A stretch of 32,716 bases of DNA, from assembly GCA_028281785.1 (NCBI GenBank), contig JANQJG010000137.1:1-32716 (forward strand), given 5' to 3'. Shown here piece by piece: positions 1 through 7,209 of this stretch (position 1 is the first letter of the stretch; every line of letters begins with the position of its first letter). The notes under the pieces are model-generated. The model was not told the origin of the DNA, did no database searches, and saw only the letters and a program-made list of their open reading frames with translations. Both the position numbers and the translations under genes were made by a program. This DNA is from Rhodospirillales bacterium. GTDB taxonomy: Bacteria > Pseudomonadota > Alphaproteobacteria > Rhodospirillales > Shumkoniaceae.

Positions 1-153
1 CATGCCAGCATCCAGACGACCTGGGACATCTACGGCCACCTCTGGCGCGAGTTTCAGGACGAGCAGTCGGCCGCCCGCGCCGCCGAACAAATTCGCCTCC
101 CTTTTGCTCGATCATCAGTGCCGGACACCGAAGCGTGCCTCGAAGTTCTTTAA
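1..153 (+). CDS. Tyrosine recombinase/phage integrase, C-terminal tail (partial)
   Basis: Reading frame 1 from base 1 gives 50 codons ending in TAA at 151-153 and begins in the middle of a gene. The residues HASIQTTWDIYGHLW match the last catalytic motif of tyrosine recombinases, where the Tyr before GHL is the nucleophile that attacks DNA. A charged helix rich in Glu, Ala and Arg follows, as usual at the end of this family. The last 17 residues or so, from about base 103, do not look like an integrase. The frame runs 39 bases into the 3' end of the converging dehydrogenase, so the native end may have been altered. No tRNA or attachment repeat is visible beside it. The rest of the gene and the element it serves must lie to the left. 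The family call is solid for a fragment; the specificity is unknown. Confidence 0.75.
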   Translation, partial: HASIQTTWDIYGHLWREFQDEQSAARAAEQIRLPFARSSVPDTEACLEVL

Positions 154-1161
154 CTTCGCCAGCCAAGCTGAATCATCGATAATCCCACAGTTGACGATGC
201 CCTGCGGCATGCACCCGTGCATCATGTCGTGGACAATTCCTGCGACGTCTGCGCCAATCGCCTGGAACATCTGGTCGGTCCAACACAACGCGTGCGGCGT
301 AATGATAGCGTCGTCGCATGTTAGAATCGGGTCGTTGGAGTCTGGAGGTTCCTTCTCCAGCACGTCCAGGGCAGCACCGGCAATGCGGCCAGAGCGGAGC
401 GCCCGCGTCAACGCTTTCTGGTCGATGATCGGGCCACGCGCAACGTTGATGAGGTAGGCGGTCGGCTTCATCAAACCCAACATATCGGCGTCGACAAGGT
501 GTCGGGTCTCTTCGGTCAGCAGGCACAGCACGAGGACAAAATCGGCTTCACGGAACAGCGCCTCCTTGCCGACTATTTGCACGCCGTGTTCCGCGGCAAC
601 CGCTGCTGGGACGTAGGGGTCATGGGCAACGAATTTCAAGCCGAATGGCTTCGCCAAGCCGACAAACTCACGCGCGATGCTGCCGAAACCGAGGATGCCG
701 ACTGTACGACCGATCAATCCTTGGCCATTGTGATCGGTCTTGCGCGCCCAACCATCCGGCCCAATACGCCCCAGTTGGCTCTTGACCATCAGCTTCTGGG
801 ACAGCGCGAAGATGAAGGTAAGAGCCATCACGCTTACCGGGCGCCGCACCGCCGACGCCGTCACGGCAACCGCAATGTGCGCACCTGTGCACGCCGGCAC
901 GTCAACGGAATCGTACCCAACGCCAAACCGGGCCACGACGGCAAGGCGGCTGTTTGCCGGTATGTTTTGCGCGCCGAAAGGCGAAGTGAGGAGGACTACG
1001 GCATCGGCATCCTCAAGAACATCGGGCGGAATCGCGCCTGACGGGGTAAAGAAGTGTTCAACGGTCGGACCGTCGAGTGGAGTCATATCCCAGTCGGCAA
1101 AAGCCGGTTGGCCGTCCGCTTTTACGAAGTCGCCACTGATCGCTACTCTGAACTTGTCCAT
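115..1161 (-). CDS. D-2-hydroxyacid dehydrogenase (NAD-dependent)
   Basis: Predicted 348-aa cytosolic oxidoreductase interconverting a 2-hydroxyacid and a 2-oxoacid with NAD(H), of the phosphoglycerate/glycerate dehydrogenase family. The nucleotide-binding motif GILGFGSIA is at residues 155-163. The catalytic set is complete: Arg242 in NVARG, Glu271 in the EP motif and His290 in TPH, with the spacing of glycerate dehydrogenase. The ATG at 1161 is chosen because a purine-rich GGGAAAGGG precedes it. The frame stays open upstream to 1284, but those 41 residues do not belong to the family fold. It stands alone, divergent from the acyl-CoA ligase, and its 3' end overlaps the integrase tail. The substrate is not predictable; the family is wide, covering glycerate, lactate, phosphonates and others. 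Confidence 0.88.
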   Translation of the reverse strand: MDKFRVAISGDFVKADGQPAFADWDMTPLDGPTVEHFFTPSGAIPPDVLEDADAVVLLTSPFGAQNIPANSRLAVVARFGVGYDSVDVPACTGAHIAVAVTASAVRRPVSVMALTFIFALSQKLMVKSQLGRIGPDGWARKTDHNGQGLIGRTVGILGFGSIAREFVGLAKPFGLKFVAHDPYVPAAVAAEHGVQIVGKEALFREADFVLVLCLLTEETRHLVDADMLGLMKPTAYLINVARGPIIDQKALTRALRSGRIAGAALDVLEKEPPDSNDPILTCDDAIITPHALCWTDQMFQAIGADVAGIVHDMMHGCMPQGIVNCGIIDDSAWLAKLKNFEARFGVRH

Positions 1162-1687
1162 TTTACGTTTCCCTTTCCCGAGCTGATGCCCACTTTCCGG
1201 CTTTCCGGCAACGGAGGCCTCGATGTTGTCGATGAGCTGGTCGGCCAGAGTCTGCAGCGCCTCGAGGCTGGCCCAGGCGAACAAAAAGCAATTAGGCCAT
1301 CGGTTGGGATGCTCCCCTCTCGACTCTTCTCGATCCGTATTCAGGTGATCGCTCCGGTGGTTGTGGCCATGCGTTTAACGCCGAGTAGGAACAGTTGTCA
1401 TTCCCAATGCGTTCAGCTATCGGCTTTCCATGGCGGTCTTCGCGGTACAAAACCCGCTCTCGCTTTTTACAATGATAGATTTTGGAAATTTTTCCAGCAT
1501 AATATACCATAATACGTCAAAATAGATTAAATTACGTCCTTTCTTGCGTTCCTAGTACGTGTGTCGCGGGTTCAAGGGCCGGACCTTTCCCAGAAGCTAT
1601 AGCATTGCATAGCAGACTTCCGCCCGTGGCTGACCGCGATCGGTTTTGGTACCATGTGAACAATCACCGAGAAATTACGGCTTCCCA
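1162..1687. other. Divergent intergenic region with AT-rich core
   Basis: This 526-bp region separates the two divergent start codons at 1161 (-) and 1688 (+). The part next to the dehydrogenase (1162-1284) is still open in its frame, with a protein-like helix pattern, and could be a remnant. The stretch 1465-1545 is strikingly AT-rich for this window and probably holds one or both promoters. It contains the palindrome at 1483-1496 and two copies of TACGTC (near 1514 and 1533). No convincing gene or RNA is seen. Confidence 0.5.
1483..1496. promoter_or_regulatory. Perfect palindrome, possible operator
   Basis: TGGAAA-TT-TTTCCA is a perfect 6+2+6 inverted repeat inside the AT-rich patch between the divergent dehydrogenase and ligase genes. 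Its position suits an operator shared by both. No regulator gene is adjacent, so the binding protein is unknown. A short AT-rich palindrome may also be chance. Confidence 0.35.
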
Positions 1688-3202
1688 ATGGTCTGCAACC
1701 TTTCCACCCTTTTCTTGAACCGACTGTTGGACACCCCTCAGCGCATCGTTATCCACTCGCCCCACCAAGGGAGCTGGACAGCCGCCCGCCTTTTTGCTCA
1801 GAGCGTGCGCTTATCGGCTCGGCTTCGCGCCTTGGGTGTCAAAACCGGCGATCGTGTAGTTGCGCGGATAGAAAAGTCTCCGCAAAACGTGGCCCTGTAC
1901 CTAGCCGCCCTCCATTCCGGCGTCATTTACGTCCCGATGAGCATGGCCTACCGAGCCCAGGAATTGGGGAGCTTCCTTGCGGACAGCGAACCACGCCTGA
2001 TCATTGCCAGCCCATCGGAGGCCAGGTTGTTCCAACAACTCGCCCCGACGGTTCCCTGCCTGACCTTGGATGTCGACGGCAGAGGAACCCTGGTCGGGGA
2101 GACGGGCGATCCAGTCGAGATAATGTCCGCCGTTACAACGCATCCCGAGAGCGTCGCCCTGATCTTGTATACGTCGGGAACGACCGGAACGGCCAAAGGC
2201 GCGATGCTCACCCACGGCCAACTCGCGGCAAAAGCCCGGGTGCTCGTCGATCTCTGGCGGTGGAGCGAGCAGGACGTGCTGCTTCACGCCATGCCGCTCT
2301 CGCATGCGCACGGGCTCATCCTGTCGCTGATGCCGGCCCTCACCAGCGGTGCAAGCGTCACCCTCCTGCCCCGCTTCACTGTCGAGGACGTGCTTCGTGA
2401 ACTTCCCCGCAGCACCGTCTTCACCGGGGTACCAACGATGTACCACCGGCTGCTCGACGACCGAAGGTTTGGTGCTGAAACCTGCCGCCGCTTGAGGCTG
2501 GCGATCTCTGGTTCGGCCCCCCTGCCGGTCGCCATATTCGATGATTTCGCGGCCCGGACCGGCCAGTTCATCCTCGAGATATGGGGCATGACCGAATCAC
2601 CGACGAATACCGCCAACCCCCTGGAAGGCGAGCGCCGGGGTGGCAGCGTCGGTCTTCCGGTTCCGGGGGTCACCGTCCGCATCGTAAATCTTGAGGGAAA
2701 GCCGGTTTCACCCGGCGACGTCGGGCAAATCGAGGTCCGAGTAGAGGAGCAGTTCGCCGGCTACTGGCGTCGCCCGGATGAGACAGCCGCGGCATTCCGC
2801 CCCGATGGCTTCTTCCGGACAGGTGACCTTGGCCACCTGTCGGCGGACGGATACCTGGTGATCGTCGGGCGGTCCAAGGAAATCATCATCACCGGTGGCT
2901 ACAACGTACACCCCAACGAAGTAGAAGCCGCTATCAATGCGTTGCCCGGGGTTCGTAATAGCGCGGTGTTCGGCGTCCCTCATCCAGACTACGGCGAAGC
3001 CGTCACGGCGGCCGTCGAAGCGATTCCCGGGTCGCAGCCCTTGAGCGAAACCCACATGATCACCCAGCTCAAGGAGGTGCTCGCCAGCTACAAGGTGCCG
3101 AAGCGCATGCTGGTTCTCGACGACCTCCCACGCCATGAAACCGGGAAGGTCCTACGCCGCGGGGTGCAGGACCGCTTCAAAGGTCTTTATGACAAACGTT
3201 GA
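1688..3202 (+). CDS. Acyl-CoA synthetase, malonyl-CoA synthetase (MatB)-like
   Basis: Predicted 504-aa class I adenylate-forming ligase that activates a carboxylate with ATP and loads it on CoA. The P-loop YTSGTTGTAKG is at residues 161-171, the A5 motif WGMTES at 299-304, the ATP-ribose motif TGD at 378-380, the hinge region GRSKEIIITGGYN at 394-406, and the C-terminal catalytic Lys487 in PRHETGK. The NPLEGERRGGSVGLPVPGV segment (from residue 310) closely resembles malonyl- and methylmalonyl-CoA synthetases, so a small dicarboxylate is the likely substrate. The ATG at 1688 gives the normal family length. An in-frame TTG at 1646 would add 14 residues without family support. No clear Shine-Dalgarno precedes the ATG. 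The gene converges on the next dehydrogenase with a 19-bp gap. Confidence 0.85.
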   Translation: MVCNLSTLFLNRLLDTPQRIVIHSPHQGSWTAARLFAQSVRLSARLRALGVKTGDRVVARIEKSPQNVALYLAALHSGVIYVPMSMAYRAQELGSFLADSEPRLIIASPSEARLFQQLAPTVPCLTLDVDGRGTLVGETGDPVEIMSAVTTHPESVALILYTSGTTGTAKGAMLTHGQLAAKARVLVDLWRWSEQDVLLHAMPLSHAHGLILSLMPALTSGASVTLLPRFTVEDVLRELPRSTVFTGVPTMYHRLLDDRRFGAETCRRLRLAISGSAPLPVAIFDDFAARTGQFILEIWGMTESPTNTANPLEGERRGGSVGLPVPGVTVRIVNLEGKPVSPGDVGQIEVRVEEQFAGYWRRPDETAAAFRPDGFFRTGDLGHLSADGYLVIVGRSKEIIITGGYNVHPNEVEAAINALPGVRNSAVFGVPHPDYGEAVTAAVEAIPGSQPLSETHMITQLKEVLASYKVPKRMLVLDDLPRHETGKVLRRGVQDRFKGLYDKR

Positions 3203-3221
3203 AAAATCCTTGCGCGCCGCC

Positions 3222-4217
3222 TCACGGGCGGAGCCGATCAAGGCGCGTCGCTTGCTCGACGTTGACGCTCCCGCGCGGGGCGTCGCCCTTGAGGAGGACG
3301 GCAAGTTGCTCGACTGTCTCGTTGGCGGGGCCGGCGATGGATTCCGGCGTACGGCCGCCAACGTGCGGCGTCGCAACGACATCGGACCGCGACGCGAGTT
3401 CCGGCGACGGCAGGTTGCCGTGTTGGCGGCCGACATCGAGCGCCGCGCCGGCGATCAGGCCGCAGTCAAGAGCACGCGCCAGCGCCCCTTCGTCGACGAT
3501 AATGCCGCGCGATGCCGAGACGAAGTAGGCGGAGCGCTTCATGGCGGCGAAGGCGTCGTCATTCATCAGGTCTCGGGTATCCTCGCTTGCCTTGGGCATG
3601 CACACGACGAAATCGGACAGGCCCAGCAGCGTCGTGAAGTCGACCTGCTCGATTCCAGGCCGGGTGTAACCGACATTCGGGTCCGATACGAGCACCCGCA
3701 TACCGAATGCCAACCCCAATTCGCAGACATACCGGCCGATTACACCATAGCCGATGACGCCCATGGTGCTGCCGAAGAGCTGCCGACCGATTATCACCGG
3801 CGGCTGTCGCTTTTCCTGCCGGTAGAACGTGGCGGACGCAGTGATATTGCGGGCGAGATCGATCATCGCGCCGAGAATCAGTTCCGCCACTGCGGGCACA
3901 AAATGGGGATGAACCTGCGTGACCAGGATTCCGTTGCGGCTGGCGGCATCGACCGCGACGTTGCCGATATCGACGCCGCACCGCATGAAGGCGACGATAT
4001 CGGAGGCTTGGTCGAAGAACGCTTCGTCGGCGTTGAGTTGCGGATTGGTGATCAGTATGTCGCAGCCGGCTGCCGCGTCGATCAACTCTGTCGTTCCATA
4101 GGGCTTTCCGCTCTCGTTGAGGCGGACAGTCGCCATGCAGCGTACCGCCTCCAACGCTTCCTCCGTGAAGTAATTGGTGAGAACGTCACCGGGATGGGTG
4201 AAAAGAATGGTCGGCAT
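3222..4217 (-). CDS. D-2-hydroxyacid dehydrogenase, subfamily lacking the catalytic Glu
   Basis: Predicted 331-aa NAD-dependent dehydrogenase. The Rossmann motif GVIGYGVIGR is at residues 153-162, the substrate Arg237 in SASRG and the catalytic His285 in TPH. Where the family normally has DVFExEP, this protein reads DVGRQHGNLPSPELA (from Asp261), so His266 takes the place of the catalytic Glu that tunes the His. This is either a variant subfamily or a binding protein. The start at 4217 is supported by GTGGAGGAAGCC directly before ATG; the longer frame to 4340 would have a poor N-terminus. It is divergent from the amidohydrolase at 4298 with only 80 bp between, suggesting a shared control region and a common pathway. 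Confidence 0.85.
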   Translation of the reverse strand: MPTILFTHPGDVLTNYFTEEALEAVRCMATVRLNESGKPYGTTELIDAAAGCDILITNPQLNADEAFFDQASDIVAFMRCGVDIGNVAVDAASRNGILVTQVHPHFVPAVAELILGAMIDLARNITASATFYRQEKRQPPVIIGRQLFGSTMGVIGYGVIGRYVCELGLAFGMRVLVSDPNVGYTRPGIEQVDFTTLLGLSDFVVCMPKASEDTRDLMNDDAFAAMKRSAYFVSASRGIIVDEGALARALDCGLIAGAALDVGRQHGNLPSPELASRSDVVATPHVGGRTPESIAGPANETVEQLAVLLKGDAPRGSVNVEQATRLDRLRP

Positions 4218-4297
4218 GGCTTCCTCCACTTCTACACATGAAGAGCTCCCGTCGCCGAGCCGTGCAACGCCACAGTCCGGTATGAGGAGAAATAAGA

Positions 4298-5161
4298 ATG
4301 ACCACAACGAACATCCGGGCACGCAAGCCAAAGATGACACCGCCGCCGGGCTCGTGCGACTGCCACATCCACATCTTTGGCTCCCGCGATCGGTATCCCC
4401 TTGCCGCGGATGTCGCCTATCGGCCCACGGAGGCCAATGTCGAGCGCTATCGCGACCTTCTCGCCCGGCTGGGGACCGAACGCGTCGTCGTCGTGCAGCC
4501 CAGCGTCTACGGAACCGACAACCGCTGCACCCTTGATGCGATCGCCGCGCTTGGCCCGCAGGCGCGCGGCATCGCCGTCATCCTGCCCGACGCATCGGAC
4601 GCCGAGTTGGCCCGGCTCCACGACACCGGCATCCGCGGCCTCCGGTTTTCCCTTACCGTCAAGAACGCTATGCATCCCCGCGATCTCAACCGCGTATCGC
4701 AGCGCATCGCGCCGCTGGGATGGCACATCCAGCTGCGTTCCACGCACCATGACCTGCCGAACCTGGAGCCCATACTGAACGAACTGCCGGTTGATGTGTG
4801 CATCGACCACATGAGCAGTATTCCGCCGGCGGAAGGCACTCGGCATCCGGCCTTTGAGACTCTGATGAGGCTCGTTTCCAGCGGGCGCGTATGGGTCAAG
4901 CTGTCGGCACCCTACCAGCTTTCGCGCAAAGGCCCGCCCCGCTACGCCGACATGGCGGAGCAGGCTCGCCGCCTTATTGCGGCGGCGGCGCAGCGGATGG
5001 TGTGGGGCACCAATTGGCCCCACCCGCAAGCCAGCGAACAGCCGCCAGACGACGCGGATCTTCTCGACGTCCTCCTCGACTGGGCTGACGACGAGGTAAC
5101 CCGACGGGCCATTCTCGTCGAAAACGCGGCGACGCTTTACGACTTCAATAACGGATCGTAA
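4298..5161 (+). CDS. Amidohydrolase-2 family lactonase/isomerase (LigI / galactarolactone isomerase-like)
   Basis: Predicted 287-aa metal-dependent TIM-barrel hydrolase of the cog3618/PF04909 type, the group of 2-pyrone-4,6-dicarboxylate lactonase and D-galactarolactone isomerase. Visible motifs are DCHIHIFG at residues 21-28 (first strand), the VVQPSVYG segment at 65-72, a conserved CIDHMS at 168-173 and WVKLSAPYQLS at 199-209. WGTNWPHP lies at 236-243, where Asn239 stands at the position of the usual Asp of GTDWPH. The Asp-to-Asn change could alter metal use or the catalytic base. GAGGAG upstream of ATG supports the start. The next gene follows 9 bp after the stop, so the two are probably co-transcribed. 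It acts in the cytosol on a lactone or related cyclic ester; the true substrate is unknown. Confidence 0.8.
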   Translation: MTTTNIRARKPKMTPPPGSCDCHIHIFGSRDRYPLAADVAYRPTEANVERYRDLLARLGTERVVVVQPSVYGTDNRCTLDAIAALGPQARGIAVILPDASDAELARLHDTGIRGLRFSLTVKNAMHPRDLNRVSQRIAPLGWHIQLRSTHHDLPNLEPILNELPVDVCIDHMSSIPPAEGTRHPAFETLMRLVSSGRVWVKLSAPYQLSRKGPPRYADMAEQARRLIAAAAQRMVWGTNWPHPQASEQPPDDADLLDVLLDWADDEVTRRAILVENAATLYDFNNGS

Positions 5162-5170
5162 TGAGGAACT

Positions 5171-6259
5171 ATGATACGACGTGCGGATCTTCTCGTCACC
5201 GGAACCGGCGCCTTTGCGGCGCGCCTGATTCTTGACCTGGCGCTGATGGCCGAACGGTCGGTTCGTGTCGCTGTGGGCAGCCGGGGGGACGGCGCCACGC
5301 AGGCCGAGTGGCTGTGCCGGACGGCCAACGCCCGTGCCACCATGGTGGGGAAGCCTGCCCAGTTCATGCCGGTCGTCCTCGAATGGGAGAATCCGCAGGC
5401 TCTGGCCGACATCGTCGGAAGCATACAGCCAGCCTGCGTCATTCACAGCGCCAGTGTCCAGTCCCCGTGGGGCATCCTCGAGTATCCCGATTCGCCCTGG
5501 AGCCGCTTCATCGAGCGGGCCGGCGGATTCGGTTTCACGGCACCCCTTCAGGTGCTGCTCGCCCGGCGAATCGGGCTCGCCGCCGCTGCGATCGGCGGGC
5601 ACCTCGTCAACGCCTGCTACCCCGATTTCGTCAACCCCGTCCTCGCCGCGAGCGGCTGCGCGCCCGTATGCGGCGCCGGCAACGTCGCCATCCTTGCGGC
5701 GTACATGGCCGATACGCTTGACAACAGGCAACCGAGACAGGTCCGCGTCCTCGCCCACCATCGCCATCTGGCCGCCCTCTTCAAGCCGGCCGCCGAGCGT
5801 AGGGGGCTCCCGCCGCGGGTGTGGGTAGACGGGCGCGAACTGAGCGACGTAGACACGCAGTGTGCGTCGATTTTCCTGCCGCGCCGCGAAACCATGCGCG
5901 CACTTGCCGGCACTTCGGCGGTGCCGCTGGTCCTCGCGCTGCTTGGCCACCGCGATCTCCTGGGCCACGCGCCGGGACCGCTCGGCCGGTCCGGCGGTTA
6001 TCCCGTCGCGGTGCGCGACGGAATGCTGTCGCTCGACCTGCCTGCGGGAATGACGCCGAATGAAGCCGCGGAATGGCTGAAGCCGTTTTCCGAACACGAT
6101 GTGGCGCGACTCACTGCTATGGGACGAATCACCTGGACAGAAGCCGCCCGCGAAGCGCTTCGACTGGAGTGCCCCCACCTCGCCGACGGCTTTGACGTTG
6201 CCGATCTCGAAGCCGCCTGTTCCGACCTCCTAGCCCTGCGGGAACGGCTCTGTTGTTGA
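5171..6259 (+). CDS. Unassigned Rossmann-like protein
   Basis: Predicted 362-aa soluble protein. I do not recognise a specific family. The N-terminus LLVTGTGAFAARLILDLAL (residues 7-25) looks like a beta-alpha-beta nucleotide-binding start with a GxGxxA loop. The middle segment with LVNACYPDFVNPVL followed by GCAPVCGAGNVAILAA recalls opine- or saccharopine-dehydrogenase-like folds, but that is only an impression. No signal peptide or membrane segment is seen. AGGA lies just before the ATG and the gene begins 9 bp after the amidohydrolase, so it should serve the same pathway, perhaps as an oxidoreductase on the ring-opened product. It ends 21 bp from the converging DapA-like gene, inside a terminator-like repeat. 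Confidence 0.7.
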   Translation: MIRRADLLVTGTGAFAARLILDLALMAERSVRVAVGSRGDGATQAEWLCRTANARATMVGKPAQFMPVVLEWENPQALADIVGSIQPACVIHSASVQSPWGILEYPDSPWSRFIERAGGFGFTAPLQVLLARRIGLAAAAIGGHLVNACYPDFVNPVLAASGCAPVCGAGNVAILAAYMADTLDNRQPRQVRVLAHHRHLAALFKPAAERRGLPPRVWVDGRELSDVDTQCASIFLPRRETMRALAGTSAVPLVLALLGHRDLLGHAPGPLGRSGGYPVAVRDGMLSLDLPAGMTPNEAAEWLKPFSEHDVARLTAMGRITWTEAAREALRLECPHLADGFDVADLEAACSDLLALRERLCC

Positions 6260-6287
6260 GGCGGGAACATCCCCTAAAATTCAACAA
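6253..6287. terminator. Bidirectional terminator-like inverted repeat between convergent genes
   Basis: TTGTTGA (6253-6259) pairs with TCAACAA (6281-6287). A nested GGG/CCC pair sits inside the loop. The repeat spans the stop codons of both convergent genes. An AAAAT stretch lies on one side only, so it is at best a modest terminator for each direction. Confidence 0.45.
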
Positions 6288-7186
6288 TTGAACCCGTGCG
6301 CCTGCATCACTTGGGCGACCTGCTCTAGATCGTCGCCCTCCAGGTCGAGCAGCGGCGGGCGTACGTAGCCGCCGGGACGACCAATGACATTCATCGCCGC
6401 CTTCAGGGCCGACGCTTCGGACCCCAAATGATGAAGTTGTCCGACCAACGACAAGGCACGTTGTTGAATGGCGCGCGCCTTGTCGAGCTTGCCTGCCTTG
6501 GACAGTGAGAAAAGTGAGATGGCGTCGCGTCCCATTAAGTGGGCATCCATGCTGCCCACCAGGCCGGCACAGCCCATGACTACGGCCGCCACCGCACGGG
6601 CCGCAGCGAAGCCCGAGAAGACGAGGATGCGGTCTCCCACCTGCGCCAGCGTCCGCTCAAGCTGAACGAAATCGTCGTGGCTCTCCTTCAGGGCAACGAC
6701 ATGCTCAATGTCTGCGATCTCGTCGAGTATATCGGGCGTCAGGTTGATGCCGTTCCGCGGCGGAATGTTGTAGACCATGATCGGGAACTGAATGGCGTCG
6801 GAGACGGCCCGGTAGTAGGTGACGATTTCCCGCCGCACCGGCTCCGCATAATACGGCGGTAGGATCATCACGCCATCGATGCCTGTTTGCTTCGCAGCGT
6901 TCGACAGCGCGATGGTATGTCCGGTCACGATGCAGCCCGTACCACCGATGACCGTGACGCGGCCCTTGCTCGCCTGTACGGCAAGCCTGAACAGGCGCAG
7001 GCGTTCGTCGTCGGTCACCGCCCAGGCCTCGCCCGTGCACCCGGTGACGACAACCCCGGAAACCCCCTGCTCGATCAGCCATTCGATGTTCTCGATGAAC
7101 TTGTTTTCGTCGATGTCGCGATCAGCGGCGAACGGCGTCACGATGGCCGGCATGTTTCCTTGCCAATCAACCTTTCCCCTGTTCAT
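6281..7186 (-). CDS. DapA-family (dihydrodipicolinate synthase-like) aldolase/dehydratase
   Basis: Predicted 301-aa class I lyase that works through a Schiff base between a Lys and a 2-oxoacid. The TGCTGE motif is at residues 48-53, the catalytic Tyr139 in VYNIPPRNG with the substrate-carboxylate Arg144, and the Schiff-base Lys167 in VALKES. These match DHDPS, N-acetylneuraminate lyase and 2-keto-3-deoxy-sugar-acid aldolases and dehydratases. Nothing nearby suggests lysine synthesis, so a catabolic 2-oxoacid lyase is more likely. The ATG at 7186 follows GGGGGACAGGG; a much longer open frame upstream overlaps the dehydrogenase and is a shadow. It is the last gene of the tight minus-strand run, 23 bp after the acyl-CoA dehydrogenase. 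Confidence 0.87.
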   Translation of the reverse strand: MNRGKVDWQGNMPAIVTPFAADRDIDENKFIENIEWLIEQGVSGVVVTGCTGEAWAVTDDERLRLFRLAVQASKGRVTVIGGTGCIVTGHTIALSNAAKQTGIDGVMILPPYYAEPVRREIVTYYRAVSDAIQFPIMVYNIPPRNGINLTPDILDEIADIEHVVALKESHDDFVQLERTLAQVGDRILVFSGFAAARAVAAVVMGCAGLVGSMDAHLMGRDAISLFSLSKAGKLDKARAIQQRALSLVGQLHHLGSEASALKAAMNVIGRPGGYVRPPLLDLEGDDLEQVAQVMQAHGFNC

Positions 7187-7209
7187 CCCTGTCCCCCTTT
7201 GCCAGAGGC

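Noticed and set aside
1292..1510. 72-codon minus frame upstream of the first dehydrogenase
   Set aside because: Composition is unlike a protein, it has no ribosome-binding site and it covers the AT-rich promoter region.
3135..4241. Long plus-strand frame (368 codons) opposite the second dehydrogenase
   Set aside because: It is antisense to a gene with clear Rossmann and catalytic motifs; Arg- and Asp-rich composition is typical of GC-rich shadow frames.
4232..6178. Very long minus-strand frame (648 codons) opposite the amidohydrolase and Rossmann-like genes
   Set aside because: Both plus-strand genes have ribosome-binding sites and, in the amidohydrolase, full family motifs; the minus frame has shadow composition (Arg/Gly/Val/His-rich) and no recognisable domain.
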